Assembly (NCBI GenBank): GCA_023664345.1
Contig: JAMPFQ010000008.1
Coordinates: 31,564-95,563 of the forward strand
Source: Lachnospiraceae bacterium
GTDB taxonomy: Bacteria; Bacillota; Clostridia; Lachnospirales; Lachnospiraceae
DNA: 64,000 bases
Reading direction: 5' to 3'
Both the position numbers and the translations under genes were made by a program. Below are positions 1 through 8,627 of the stretch, piece after piece. Numbering within the stretch: the first letter of the stretch is position 1; every line of letters begins with the position of its first letter. The notes below the pieces were generated by a model. It was given only the letters and a program-made list of their open reading frames with translations, had not been told where the DNA came from and searched no databases.

Positions 1-335
1 TTGTCCGAATACAGGAAATCCTGCAGTCCGGCTGTATCGGTCAGTTCTTCCGACGCCACATAATAATGGGTGCTCCCGTCCTGGTTCTCCGCAAAATTGA
101 TCATCCGCTGGTAAAAGGAGGATTCATAGTTGGTGCTCAGCACAGCCACATCCACGTTTTCCCGCTCCTCTAGCACCGTGTCACTGCACCGCACGCTGTC
201 CTGAATGCCAAAGAACCATCCCGGACTGAAAAAGGCCATGCCCACTAAAGCTGTGAGCGTCAGTATGGACACGGCGTAGACCATTCTGGCCTGCGGCTTA
301 TTCCTGCGCCTGCTTTGCTTTCTTTTTCCGCTCAT
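1..335 (-). CDS. Partial membrane-anchored protein of unknown function
   Basis: Only the first 111 codons are in the window; the gene runs off the left edge. The start at 335 is preceded by GAAGGA eight bases upstream. It opens with a strongly basic stretch (MSGKRKQSRRRNKPQ) followed by one hydrophobic segment at about residues 19-38, as expected of a single-pass protein with a cytoplasmic basic tail. Its start lies inside the 3' end of the sensor kinase gene (38-bp overlap), so it is translationally linked to that two-component system and may act in, or be an output of, the same signalling pathway. I do not recognise the family. The extracytoplasmic part that is visible (residues 40-111) contains no motif I can name. 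Confidence 0.65.
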   Translation of the reverse strand, partial: MSGKRKQSRRRNKPQARMVYAVSILTLTALVGMAFFSPGWFFGIQDSVRCSDTVLEERENVDVAVLSTNYESSFYQRMINFAENQDGSTHYYVASEELTDTAGLQDFLYSD

Positions 336-1785
336 CTGTTTTTTCCTTCTTCGGCAATACCGCCGGAAACACTACCTTCATGACCGTTCCCTCACCCAGC
401 TTGCTGTCGATCTTCAGCACACCGTCGTGAAGCTTGATGATCTTATGACACAACGCCATGCCGATTCCCGCGCCGCCCTCCCTGCGGGAACGGGACTTGT
501 CAACCATGTAGAACGCCTCCGTGATGCGGCTGATCTCCTCCTGCGGAATGCCTCGTCCGTTGTCCACTACCTTGATCTCGTACCTGCCGTCTTCCAGATT
601 TTTCCCTTTCAGCCAGATGAACCCGCGATCCCCCTTATCCATGGCTTTCGCCGCGTTATCCAGCAGATTGTATAATAAGGACAGCAAAAGTTCCATGTCC
701 CCCAGGATCATGCCCTTATCCATATCCACTTTTCCATGGATATTTTTCTGCGCCCAGATGGGCCGCACGGTAGCCCTGATATTCTCCTCCAGAAGCTTCG
801 CCTGGATCGGCCTGTTTTCCAGGGGGTTCTTGTCCATGCTGACCAGTTCCAGCAGCTTATACGACAGGCTCTCCAGGCGCTTTCCCTGGCTGTAGATGTA
901 GAAAGTAGCCTCTGCACGCTCTTCCTCCGATATCTTCATGGAATTCATCATATCCGCGTAACCGATGATGGAAGTCAGCGGCGTTTTCAGTTCATGGGCA
1001 AAAGCGGCTGTGAAATCCTCTTTCTGCTTTGCCTCCAGCGCCTTTGCCTCCGCCTGCTCCACCAGTCTGTCCGCCATGCGGTTAAAATTCCGCGCCAGTT
1101 CTCCGATCTCGTCCCCGCTCTTGTTGGAAGAACGCAGTTCCATCCGTCCGTCCGCGATCTGTTTTGCCACCCGGTCCAGGCTGCGGATGGGTCTGGTGAT
1201 ATATCTGGACAGCCCGTAAATACCGATGCTGCCCACCGCCAGCAGGCCAAGAAGCGCGGTGCGGTACTGCCGCAGCAGATCCTGACGATTTTCATAGATC
1301 GGCGTCAGTTCCCGGCACAGACCCAGATACAGGGGATTCTGCGCCGCAGTAGTGACGGTGACCGTGAACATATAGTAGGCGTCCTCAAATCTCCTGATGC
1401 AATAGCCGTATGTGTTCCCCGCCCTCGCCATGGAATCCGCCAGACTGCCGATCTCCCCGTCAAATCCTCCCCTGACCGTGAAATCTTCCCCGGCGAAATA
1501 AGAGCCGTCCTCCTTGAGCACGAAAAGGCGGCTGCCATCGCGCTCCACACTGTCCGTGATGCTGTCCAGGGTCCGGCTGACTGCGTAATCCCCACCGAAT
1601 TCCTCCATGGAGCGGTAGCCCATCTCAAACAGAAAGGCGAACATCCTGCTCTCGCTGTTCCCCCTCTCGATCTCCTTGTCGAGAAGCTGTGAAAAATTGG
1701 AGAAAAGCAGCCAGCTTCCGAAAACCATGAAGATCACAGTCAATAATGCAGTTGTGGCAAGAAACAGCTTGTCCGAAAATCTCAT
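298..1785 (-). CDS. HAMP-domain sensor histidine kinase
   Basis: Membrane sensor kinase of a two-component system; it autophosphorylates and passes phosphate to the regulator encoded just upstream. Visible order: membrane helix at about residues 7-29, an extracytoplasmic sensor region of about 145 residues, a second helix at 176-193, HAMP linker at about 194-245, a HisKA dimerisation helix with the phosphoacceptor His264 in AHELKTPL, then a HATPase domain with DNGRGIP and a GGAGIGMAL G-box. Length (495 aa) is normal for the class. The start codon overlaps the stop codon of the regulator gene by four bases (ATGA), so the two are translationally coupled. The signal sensed cannot be read from the sequence. 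Confidence 0.93.
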   Translation of the reverse strand: MRFSDKLFLATTALLTVIFMVFGSWLLFSNFSQLLDKEIERGNSESRMFAFLFEMGYRSMEEFGGDYAVSRTLDSITDSVERDGSRLFVLKEDGSYFAGEDFTVRGGFDGEIGSLADSMARAGNTYGYCIRRFEDAYYMFTVTVTTAAQNPLYLGLCRELTPIYENRQDLLRQYRTALLGLLAVGSIGIYGLSRYITRPIRSLDRVAKQIADGRMELRSSNKSGDEIGELARNFNRMADRLVEQAEAKALEAKQKEDFTAAFAHELKTPLTSIIGYADMMNSMKISEEERAEATFYIYSQGKRLESLSYKLLELVSMDKNPLENRPIQAKLLEENIRATVRPIWAQKNIHGKVDMDKGMILGDMELLLSLLYNLLDNAAKAMDKGDRGFIWLKGKNLEDGRYEIKVVDNGRGIPQEEISRITEAFYMVDKSRSRREGGAGIGMALCHKIIKLHDGVLKIDSKLGEGTVMKVVFPAVLPKKEKTDERKKKAKQAQE

Positions 1786-2438
1786 TCTGCCTCCAGGCGA
1801 TAACCTACCTTATACACCGCGGAAATCTCGTTGTCCCAGTTCAGCTTCTTTTTCAGCCTCTGGATATGCAGGTCCACGGTCCTGCTCTGTCCCATATATT
1901 CCCCGCCCCAGACCGTCTCGTAGATGGTCTCGCGGTACAGCGCGATATTACGGTTCCTGACAAGCAGAAGCAGCAGGTCGAATTCCTTCATGGTAAGGGG
2001 AATCTGCTCCCCGTCTCTGGTGACGGCCCTGGAAGCAGTATCGATGACAATATCGAAGACTTCCATCACGCTCTCCGTCTTGTGATACCTGCGCAGGACG
2101 GCCTCCACCCTGGCCAGCAGTTCTACGATCTCAAAAGGCTTGGTGAGGTAATCGTCCGCCCCCATCCTCAGCCCCTTTACTTTATTCTCCGTAGTCCCCA
2201 GGGCTGTCAGGAAGATCACTGGCAGTTCCAGCGTCCTGGCGTAGTCCATCAGTTCATAGCCGTTGATCCCCGGAAGCATCACATCCAGCAGCACCAGATC
2301 CGGTTTCTCCTTTTCCATATAGTCTGCGGCGGTTTCCCCGTCCGCCGCCCAGATACAGCTGTAGCCCGCCCTCCTGAGATTCATTTTGATCAGATTGGCG
2401 ATAGGCTCCTCATCCTCCGCGATCAAAATCTTTAACAT
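1782..2438 (-). CDS. OmpR/PhoB-family response regulator
   Basis: DNA-binding regulator partner of the kinase encoded downstream. The receiver domain (residues 1-115) has the acidic pair near Glu8/Asp9, the phosphoacceptor Asp52 in LLDVMLPG and the conserved Lys in the YLTKPF motif. A winged-helix output domain fills residues 125-216 and ends with the usual RVDLHIQRLKKK recognition region. The total of 218 residues is typical. The gene leads a transcription unit of regulator, kinase and a third partial gene. Three 9-bp direct repeats spaced 11 bp apart lie about 77-107 bases upstream of the start and are a plausible binding site for this protein itself. Confidence 0.95.
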   Translation of the reverse strand: MLKILIAEDEEPIANLIKMNLRRAGYSCIWAADGETAADYMEKEKPDLVLLDVMLPGINGYELMDYARTLELPVIFLTALGTTENKVKGLRMGADDYLTKPFEIVELLARVEAVLRRYHKTESVMEVFDIVIDTASRAVTRDGEQIPLTMKEFDLLLLLVRNRNIALYRETIYETVWGGEYMGQSRTVDLHIQRLKKKLNWDNEISAVYKVGYRLEAE

Positions 2439-2514
2439 CCTGCTCCCCCGTTTCCGTCAGTCTATCCGAAACCGATATTTATCCTGAAAATATGTCTGAT
2501 CCCGAACAATGATA

Positions 2515-2545
2515 TTTTGTACCATTTTTGTATCGGTTTTGTATC
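2515..2545 (-). promoter_or_regulatory. Triple 11-bp-period direct repeat, probable response-regulator operator
   Basis: Read on the minus strand, the 9-mer GATACAAAA (last copy GGTACAAAA) occurs three times at exact 11-bp spacing; on the plus strand the copies begin at 2515, 2526 and 2537. Direct repeats with an 11-bp period are the usual binding pattern of OmpR/PhoB-type regulators. The only regulator gene immediately downstream is of that family, so autoregulation is inferred. No convincing -35 box is seen, which would fit an activator-dependent promoter. Confidence 0.6.
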
Positions 2546-2547
2546 AT

Positions 2548-4611
2548 TCAGACACCCTTTTCCAACACAAAGGGGGCGGCGATCCTTTTCAGATACTCTT
2601 CACCGTGGCCGGCGGCCGCCAGCATGGGCGCACAGGCATCCCGTCCGCTGATGCCAAACAGGGCAGGCTCCCCCCTGAAATGTTCCACATAGTCGGACAC
2701 AAAATCCAAGATCCCTCTCCTGATTTCCAGAATCCCCTCCTGATCGGCGTCCCGCCCGCCGAACAGCAGCCTGACCTCCCGACCGTCTTCCCCATAAACG
2801 CCCGCGGACACACCCTCTTTAAAGCTGAATCCAAGAAACCTCTTCTCCGGCGAGGAAAGCAGAAGTTCCCAATATACATTGTAGTCCCTGTCAGGATCAT
2901 GCTTTTTCATCACATCCCTGTTGTGGGACTGGGAAAACAGATAGGAAACCATTTTCCCGTTTTGCAAAAACATCTCTCCTGCCTCCGGTTCCCTGTTATG
3001 CATGGTGTTTGTCCCCGCCAGGATCCCCGTTATCTGACAGGGCAGCTTCCACACTCTTTCCACAAGATAGGACAGAGAAACAGCTCCGCTGCCCGCCCAT
3101 CCGATATCCACGGCGGCGGCATGGCCAATCCCGGACAGTTGTTTTTCATAATAGGCTCTTGCCGCTTCCTGTCCCTCCCGGTAAACGGCGCATACCTCCT
3201 CATAATGATTCAGCAGGAACGCTTTCACTGCATCCACATTTTTATTTGTCAGGCGATCCGACAGACGCAGGGCGGGCTGCATGTCCCCGCTTTCAGGATC
3301 TTTGTGCTCCAATGTTTCCCACAGCTTATGCAGCCCCATGGCATCAAGGATCTCACCGATGGAAATCCCCTGATCCACCTTATGGTACAGAAACCTCCTG
3401 AAATAGTCGTAACGGTCATACTCCGCCATCAGCTTCACAGCCGCGTTCCGGGACCAATAGACATAAGCCGTGCAGTCATCAGGGTACAGCCCGTCATAAA
3501 CCCTTTTCAGAACATCCCCGTCCCGGGACAGGAACAGCAGCTTCTCCACCCCATGGCAATGGCAGTATTCATGGATAAAATGGCAGTAACCCAGGACGAA
3601 AAGCCCTCCGTAAACAAAGCCGTACTCATATGCCGCGGAATAGGTGTTCCCGCCCTGATATAAACGATTATCCACGATTCCCCGGTACGCCCCGCCGACA
3701 ATGGGCGACATATCATAAGGGCGGAAAGACAGCGCCTGTCTGTTCACATTGGGATAATGCACGGCTTTAAACCCATGTTTTTCCGCCATTTTCACATCAC
3801 TTTGCGCATTGTCCCCCACATGGGCAAATGTGACTCCCTCCGGGAAGTCCGCCCTGACCGTCTCATAGAGCTCCCCGCCGCCTTTGTTCTTCCCATATTC
3901 GCAGGATACATATACCCTGCGGATTCCTGTGTATCCGTTCTCTGTAAGCAGTCTGTCCAGAAAAGCCCGGGGCAGGTACATATCGGAGACGCAGATGATC
4001 TCCTTTCCTCTGGCGCACAATTCCTCAAACACCCGGAACATAAATGAGTTTGCGTAGCAGAACTTCATTTCCAGTTCCTGTTCCAGTTTCATGCCGCTTT
4101 CCGCCTGTACGCCCATCTCGCGTTCCATGCGCTTCCATATTTCCTCAAAAGTAACTTCGCAGTGCCCTTGTTCCAGGAAACAGTCCCGGCGCGCCAACGC
4201 CTCCTGTTCCATGCGGATTCTTTTCAGATCCATCAGCCCCAGCCGGTCTCCCAGAAAATAAAACAGGTCTGCGGGCTCCGAAAAGGGGCGGAAGATCAAC
4301 GTGTCAAAGATATCAAAAGAGACCACGTCATATTGCGACAGGGTGTCTACAAGATTCGTAACTGTGAGTTTCTGCCCCGCATACAGCATGGATTCCGGTG
4401 ATCTGGGCAGCCGCTTTTCCTCATACGCCGCCATCTGCTCCTCTTTGTCAAGGAAACGGCAGAACAGGCAGTAATAACAGAAGTTCAGGAAGATCAGGTA
4501 AAGATAAGACACAAGCCGCCTGACTGTGCCGCCCTGATCGTGGAACTTATGGTATCGGCTCCTGATCCCGCTGTGGCGGTTTACCAGGGCGTAGTATAGT
4601 TTCATTCTCAT
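2548..4611 (-). CDS. HAD-superfamily two-domain protein (COG5610-like)
   Basis: A 687-residue protein with a HAD hydrolase core. The nucleophile motif DIFDTL is at about residue 100, preceded by a hydrophobic stretch near residues 30-52. Motif IV appears as HVGDNAQSDVKMA. The C-terminal half contains a second HAD-like signature, LLFLSRDGDVLKRVY, and a long helical tail. Proteins of this architecture are often found near surface-glycan genes, but the substrate is unknown and no glycan locus is seen here. AAGGGA stands seven bases before the ATG. The start lies 11 bases after the recQ stop, so it is probably the last gene of the hisD-hisB-hisIE-recQ transcript. Confidence 0.75.
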   Translation of the reverse strand: MRMKLYYALVNRHSGIRSRYHKFHDQGGTVRRLVSYLYLIFLNFCYYCLFCRFLDKEEQMAAYEEKRLPRSPESMLYAGQKLTVTNLVDTLSQYDVVSFDIFDTLIFRPFSEPADLFYFLGDRLGLMDLKRIRMEQEALARRDCFLEQGHCEVTFEEIWKRMEREMGVQAESGMKLEQELEMKFCYANSFMFRVFEELCARGKEIICVSDMYLPRAFLDRLLTENGYTGIRRVYVSCEYGKNKGGGELYETVRADFPEGVTFAHVGDNAQSDVKMAEKHGFKAVHYPNVNRQALSFRPYDMSPIVGGAYRGIVDNRLYQGGNTYSAAYEYGFVYGGLFVLGYCHFIHEYCHCHGVEKLLFLSRDGDVLKRVYDGLYPDDCTAYVYWSRNAAVKLMAEYDRYDYFRRFLYHKVDQGISIGEILDAMGLHKLWETLEHKDPESGDMQPALRLSDRLTNKNVDAVKAFLLNHYEEVCAVYREGQEAARAYYEKQLSGIGHAAAVDIGWAGSGAVSLSYLVERVWKLPCQITGILAGTNTMHNREPEAGEMFLQNGKMVSYLFSQSHNRDVMKKHDPDRDYNVYWELLLSSPEKRFLGFSFKEGVSAGVYGEDGREVRLLFGGRDADQEGILEIRRGILDFVSDYVEHFRGEPALFGISGRDACAPMLAAAGHGEEYLKRIAAPFVLEKGV

Positions 4612-4622
4612 ATGTATTTCCC

Positions 4623-6536
4623 TTACCCGAAATAGTATTTCCCTTTCACTCCGCCGGTAAATTCCTTTATCCTGCCAATAAAACGCTCCCCGTATTTCTC
4701 ATATTTATGCTCGCCCACTCCGGTCACTCGCAGCATCTCCGCCCTGGTGAAAGGAAGCCGGACGCACATATCCACCAGCGTTTTGTCGGAAAAGACGATG
4801 TAGGGCGGAACGGCCTCCTCTTTGGCGATCTCCGTGCGCAGGGCACGCAGGGCGTCAAAACATTCCAGGCCTTTTGAATTCAGGATATCCGACCTGCGGC
4901 TGCTTTTCTGTTTCCGGGAGCCGTCAGCCTCATGACCGCTGTATGCAGCCGCGCCGGAATCGCCTTTCCGTCCGGCCTCTTTTGCCTGCAGCGGTATCTT
5001 TATCATAACCTCTCTTTTGCCGTCCGCTACCTCCGCCGCCAGGGGAGTCAGCTTTAACAGTGCGTATCTGTCCCTGGTCTGACACAGGATACCGTCCTGA
5101 AGAAGCTTCTGGATCAGCTTTTTGATCTCCGCTTCCCGCATCTGATCTAAGGCTCCAAAGGAAGTGTAACGCTTTACCCCGTATTCCCGCAGTTTGGCGG
5201 TCTCCCCGCCCATCAGCGTCCCGGTCACTACGTTGATGCCGAAGCGTCCGCCCTGTTCCCTGATGCACCGGATCACGGCCCGGGCTTCCTCCGTCATGTT
5301 TTTCTCCGTATATTCCCTGCTGCAGTTGGAACAGTTGCCGCAGTCTGCGCCCTGTTCCCCGAAATATCGGAGAATGTAACGCCGCAGGCAGTCCGTGGTG
5401 GTGCAGTAGGCGGTCATGATCCGCAGCCGCTCCTCGTCCCGTTCGCGGATCGCCTGTAGTTCCTCCCGGTCATAATTTTCCTCTTTCTGCTCTTTATTCT
5501 CGATCAGAAACCGGTTCACCATCACATCCTGGGGCGAATACAGCAGGATACATTCCGACGGCTCCCCGTCCCTGCCCGCGCGGCCCGCTTCCTGATAATA
5601 GTTCTCCATGCTCTGGGGCATGTTATAGTGGATCACATAGCGAACATTGGACTTGTCGATCCCCATGCCGAAAGCGTTGGTGGCCACCATCACGGGCTTT
5701 CTGTCATAGATAAAATCGTCCTGACCGCATTTGCGCTCTTCCGCCGACAGCCCCGCATGATACCTGGTGGCGGGCAGACCTGCCCGACACAGCAGTTCAT
5801 GTACCTGCTCCACATTCTTTCGGGTGGCGCAATAGATGATACCACTGTCGCCGCCATGCTCCGATACATAATCCAACAGAAAGGCGCTCTTGCGTTTCGG
5901 GGTCTCCACGCCGAAATAGAGATTTTTCCTGTCAAATCCGGTCACAAGGATCTCCGGATCCTTAAGGCCCAGGACGCAGATGATATCCTCTTTCACCGCT
6001 CCCGTGGCCGTGGCCGTGAACGCGCTGAGCACAGGCCGCAGGGGCAGCTGCTCCACAAAGCGGACGATCTTCAGATAGCTGGGCCGAAAATCCTGTCCCC
6101 ACTGGGAGATGCAGTGAGCCTCATCCACAGCCACCATGCTGATCTCCACATGCTGCGCAAACCACAGGAAAGAGGATGTCTCCAGACGTTCCGGCGCCAC
6201 ATAGATGATCTTATACTGTCCCGCCGCAGCCAGCTGCAGGGCCTTTGCTATTTGGTTTTCCGTCAGGGAACTGTTGATATAGGCCGCATGGATGCCTGCG
6301 TGATTCAGAGCCTGGACCTGATCTTTCATCAGGGAGATAAGAGGGGAAATGACCAGCGTGATCCCGGGAAACATCAGCGCGGGGACCTGATAGCATATGG
6401 ACTTTCCCGCTCCGGTGGGCATGATCCCCAGCACATCCCTGCCGCTTAAGATACTGTCTGTGAGAAGTTCCTGCCCCTCCCGGAAAGCGTCATATCCAAA
6501 GTATTTTTTCAGTATTTCGTGTTTATCCATCCGCAC
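4623..6536 (-). CDS. recQ: ATP-dependent DNA helicase RecQ
   Basis: 3'-5' DNA helicase of recombination and fork repair. Visible in order: the FGYDAFREGQ start of the RecQ core, Walker A GAGKS, DEAH box in VDEAHCISQWG, helicase C domain with the arginine-rich QEAGRAGRDG motif, the zinc-binding cysteine cluster (CLRRYIL ... CGNCSNC), an RQC region, a polar linker rich in Lys/Ser/Arg, and a C-terminal HRDC domain at about residues 560-630. At 637 aa it is slightly longer than usual because of the linker. It starts 17 bases after the stop of hisIE, so it appears to be co-transcribed with histidine genes, which gives no obvious functional link. Confidence 0.96.
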   Translation of the reverse strand: MRMDKHEILKKYFGYDAFREGQELLTDSILSGRDVLGIMPTGAGKSICYQVPALMFPGITLVISPLISLMKDQVQALNHAGIHAAYINSSLTENQIAKALQLAAAGQYKIIYVAPERLETSSFLWFAQHVEISMVAVDEAHCISQWGQDFRPSYLKIVRFVEQLPLRPVLSAFTATATGAVKEDIICVLGLKDPEILVTGFDRKNLYFGVETPKRKSAFLLDYVSEHGGDSGIIYCATRKNVEQVHELLCRAGLPATRYHAGLSAEERKCGQDDFIYDRKPVMVATNAFGMGIDKSNVRYVIHYNMPQSMENYYQEAGRAGRDGEPSECILLYSPQDVMVNRFLIENKEQKEENYDREELQAIRERDEERLRIMTAYCTTTDCLRRYILRYFGEQGADCGNCSNCSREYTEKNMTEEARAVIRCIREQGGRFGINVVTGTLMGGETAKLREYGVKRYTSFGALDQMREAEIKKLIQKLLQDGILCQTRDRYALLKLTPLAAEVADGKREVMIKIPLQAKEAGRKGDSGAAAYSGHEADGSRKQKSSRRSDILNSKGLECFDALRALRTEIAKEEAVPPYIVFSDKTLVDMCVRLPFTRAEMLRVTGVGEHKYEKYGERFIGRIKEFTGGVKGKYYFG

Positions 6537-6553
6537 TCTCCTTTTACTGCGGC

Positions 6554-7840
6554 TTATCTGTTGGCCAGTTCCGTGGTGATCTCTTCCCAGGTGATATCCT
6601 TTTCCGCCATCAGTACCATCATATGGTACAGGAAGTCACTGATCTCGTACTTAATCTCGTTGGGATTGGGGTTCTTGGCGGCAATGACGATCTCCGTCGC
6701 CTCCTCGCCAAGCTTCTTTAATATCTTATCGATTCCCTTGTCAAACAGATAATTGGTGTAAGAACCCTCCTTGGGATGTATCCTGCGGTCTTTGATCACG
6801 TCAAACACTTCCTCAAACACCTGAAGGGGATTGCCGCTCTCCTCATGGTCTTTCTTCGTGATCTCATTGAAAAAGCAGCTTCTTGCCCCCGTGTGGCAGG
6901 CCGCTCCCACCTGGGAGACCTTTGCCAGGATGGTGTCCATATCGCAGTCTGCGGTAAGACTTTTCACATACTGATAATGGCCGCTGGTGGCGCCCTTTAA
7001 CCAGAGTTCATTGCGGCTGCGGCTGAAATAAGTCATTTTGCCGGTACTGATGGTCTGTTCATAAGCCTCTTCGTTCATATAGGCCACCATCAGTACTTCC
7101 ATCGTGCGGTGATCCTGCACCACCACAGGCACCATGCCATCGCTGTTTAACTTAAAGTCAGCCCACCGATAAGCCGCTTCGAACATCTCCACCTGTATAC
7201 CGTTTTCCCTGCAGAGGTCTTTCAGGGACAGGATCTCCCTGTGATTGTCGTTGATGGTGTTGCCCGTGACGCCACATACATTGTCACAGGCAAATATTTC
7301 CATCAGCTTGTTCAGCGCGATCTGGTTGATCTGCACATAAAAGGGCAGCCCGGTGATCTCCTGTGTCCCGCGGATCTGGTGCGGGTTCATCAGCACCATG
7401 GCGGAGGCGTATTTTTCAACCAGATCCTTATTCGCGCCGATCACCTGGGGATCGTTATAGCTCACCAATATCTTGTCCCTGCCAAATTTCAGCGAGACCT
7501 CCTCGGTGATGGCGATATTGCTCTCTTTCTCATAATCCAGGATTGCTTTCCTGCAGCCCGCATAGAGAAGCTTCTTCACATCCTCCATGCGCCTGATATT
7601 TCCGGCGCCGATCACATCGACTTCCGCGGCTTCACAGATCTCCTTGATCAGGTCAAGAGCCGCCTCGTGCTCCTCGTCTCCCTCCGACAGATCGAAAACA
7701 ATCAGTTCATCGGCGTTATGCTCGTTATAGAGATGCACCAGGCGCAGAGGATCCGTCTCCACAACAGAAGTATCGGTAAGGCTCCTTACCGCATGTTCAT
7801 GATATAGATAGATACAGGGTACAAATTTTTTCGTTATCAT
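6554..7840 (-). CDS. hisI: HisIE bifunctional enzyme with an N-terminal degenerate HisF-like domain
   Basis: Catalyses steps two and three of histidine synthesis: phosphoribosyl-ATP pyrophosphohydrolysis and phosphoribosyl-AMP cyclohydrolysis. The cyclohydrolase part (about 216-325) carries the metal-binding DCDMD and ACHTGARSC motifs; the pyrophosphohydrolase part (about 335-428) carries LGEEATEIVIAAK and EISDFLYHM. The first 215 residues look like a HisA/HisF TIM barrel (VPCIYLYHEH, then GAGNIRRMEDV). By alignment from memory with Thermotoga HisF, catalytic Asp11 is Tyr11 here and catalytic Asp130 falls at Asn129, so this domain is probably not a cyclase. Ordinary HisIE proteins are about 200 residues. 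It follows hisB by 26 bases in the same operon. Confidence 0.9.
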   Translation of the reverse strand: MITKKFVPCIYLYHEHAVRSLTDTSVVETDPLRLVHLYNEHNADELIVFDLSEGDEEHEAALDLIKEICEAAEVDVIGAGNIRRMEDVKKLLYAGCRKAILDYEKESNIAITEEVSLKFGRDKILVSYNDPQVIGANKDLVEKYASAMVLMNPHQIRGTQEITGLPFYVQINQIALNKLMEIFACDNVCGVTGNTINDNHREILSLKDLCRENGIQVEMFEAAYRWADFKLNSDGMVPVVVQDHRTMEVLMVAYMNEEAYEQTISTGKMTYFSRSRNELWLKGATSGHYQYVKSLTADCDMDTILAKVSQVGAACHTGARSCFFNEITKKDHEESGNPLQVFEEVFDVIKDRRIHPKEGSYTNYLFDKGIDKILKKLGEEATEIVIAAKNPNPNEIKYEISDFLYHMMVLMAEKDITWEEITTELANR

Positions 7841-7866
7841 ATGCAGTCACACCTTTCACAGCCTTT

Positions 7867-8454
7867 TTAAAGGCTTCCCTTTGTACTGAGCACATCCGTG
7901 ATGCGGGGATCTGTTCCCACGGCCTGATCCAAAGCTTTCGCAAAGGCCTTGAACATGGCTTCCGTCATGTGATGCGCGTTGATGCCGTCCAGCATCTTGA
8001 GATGCAGGTTCATACCGGCGCTGTAGGAGACGGCATAGAAGAATTCTCTCACCAGTTCGGTATCCAGCCCGCCCACACGCTCTACCGAAAAAGTACAGTC
8101 AAAATTCAGATATGGCCTGCCGCAGAGATCTATCGCGCAGAGCGCCAGTGCATCGTCCATGGGCAGGATAAAGAAGCCGTAGCGGCGGATGCCTTTCTTG
8201 TCCCCCACCGCCCGGGCAATGGCCTGTCCCAGCACGATTCCCGCATCCTCCACGGTATGGTGCCCGTCCACATGCAGGTCGCCCTTTACATTACATTTCA
8301 AGTCAAAAAATCCGTGCCTGGAAAATCCCTCCAGCATGTGGTCAAAGAAACCGATGCCCGTGGAGATTTCCGATACTCCCGTGCCGTCCAGATCCAGGGT
8401 CAGGAAAATTTCCGTCTCTTTCGTTTTACGCTCTATTGTCGCTGTCCGTGCCAT
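7867..8454 (-). CDS. hisB: Imidazoleglycerol-phosphate dehydratase
   Basis: Sixth step of histidine synthesis, dehydration of imidazole glycerol phosphate to imidazole acetol phosphate by a manganese enzyme. The two metal-binding His motifs are present: HVDGHHTVED at about residue 70 and INAHHMTEAMFKA near residue 168. The length of 195 residues is that of the monofunctional enzyme. The start is supported by AGGAGG five bases upstream. A long hairpin repeat (8467-8575) ends directly before this ribosome-binding site, separating hisB from hisD by 173 bases, so expression of hisB may depend on that structure. Confidence 0.97.
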   Translation of the reverse strand: MARTATIERKTKETEIFLTLDLDGTGVSEISTGIGFFDHMLEGFSRHGFFDLKCNVKGDLHVDGHHTVEDAGIVLGQAIARAVGDKKGIRRYGFFILPMDDALALCAIDLCGRPYLNFDCTFSVERVGGLDTELVREFFYAVSYSAGMNLHLKMLDGINAHHMTEAMFKAFAKALDQAVGTDPRITDVLSTKGSL

Positions 8455-8466
8455 ATGATCCTCCTG

Positions 8467-8626
8467 TTCCAGTTCCGTCTCTTCACTTCAGCCCCCTTTG
8501 CGGAGGAAGAAATTTTCATCTGTACAGACCACAGCTGAAAATTCCTTCCGGGGGCTTCCGTTCCGAGACTGTTTTTATTCAATTACCGTTTACGGTAATT
8601 TGTTCCGTCTCTTCACTTCAGCCCCC
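8467..8626 (-). repeat. SD-proximal hairpin repeat, copy 1, with truncated extra arm
   Basis: A hairpin about 105 nt long between hisD and hisB. Pairings: GTCTC (8477-8481) with GAGAC (8565-8569); AGCCCCC (8490-8496) with GGGGGCT (8550-8556); a 14-bp inner stem 8505-8518 with 8536-8549 (one mismatch). On the minus strand it ends in GGAACTGGAACA joined to the AGGAGG of hisB. A palindrome AATTACCGT/ACGGTAATT follows at 8581-8600, then a second copy of the outer arm only (8602-8626), next to the hisD stop. It shares layout but not stem sequence with copies at 25581, 25687, 41351 and 55983. Confidence 0.75.
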
Positions 8627-8627
8627 G

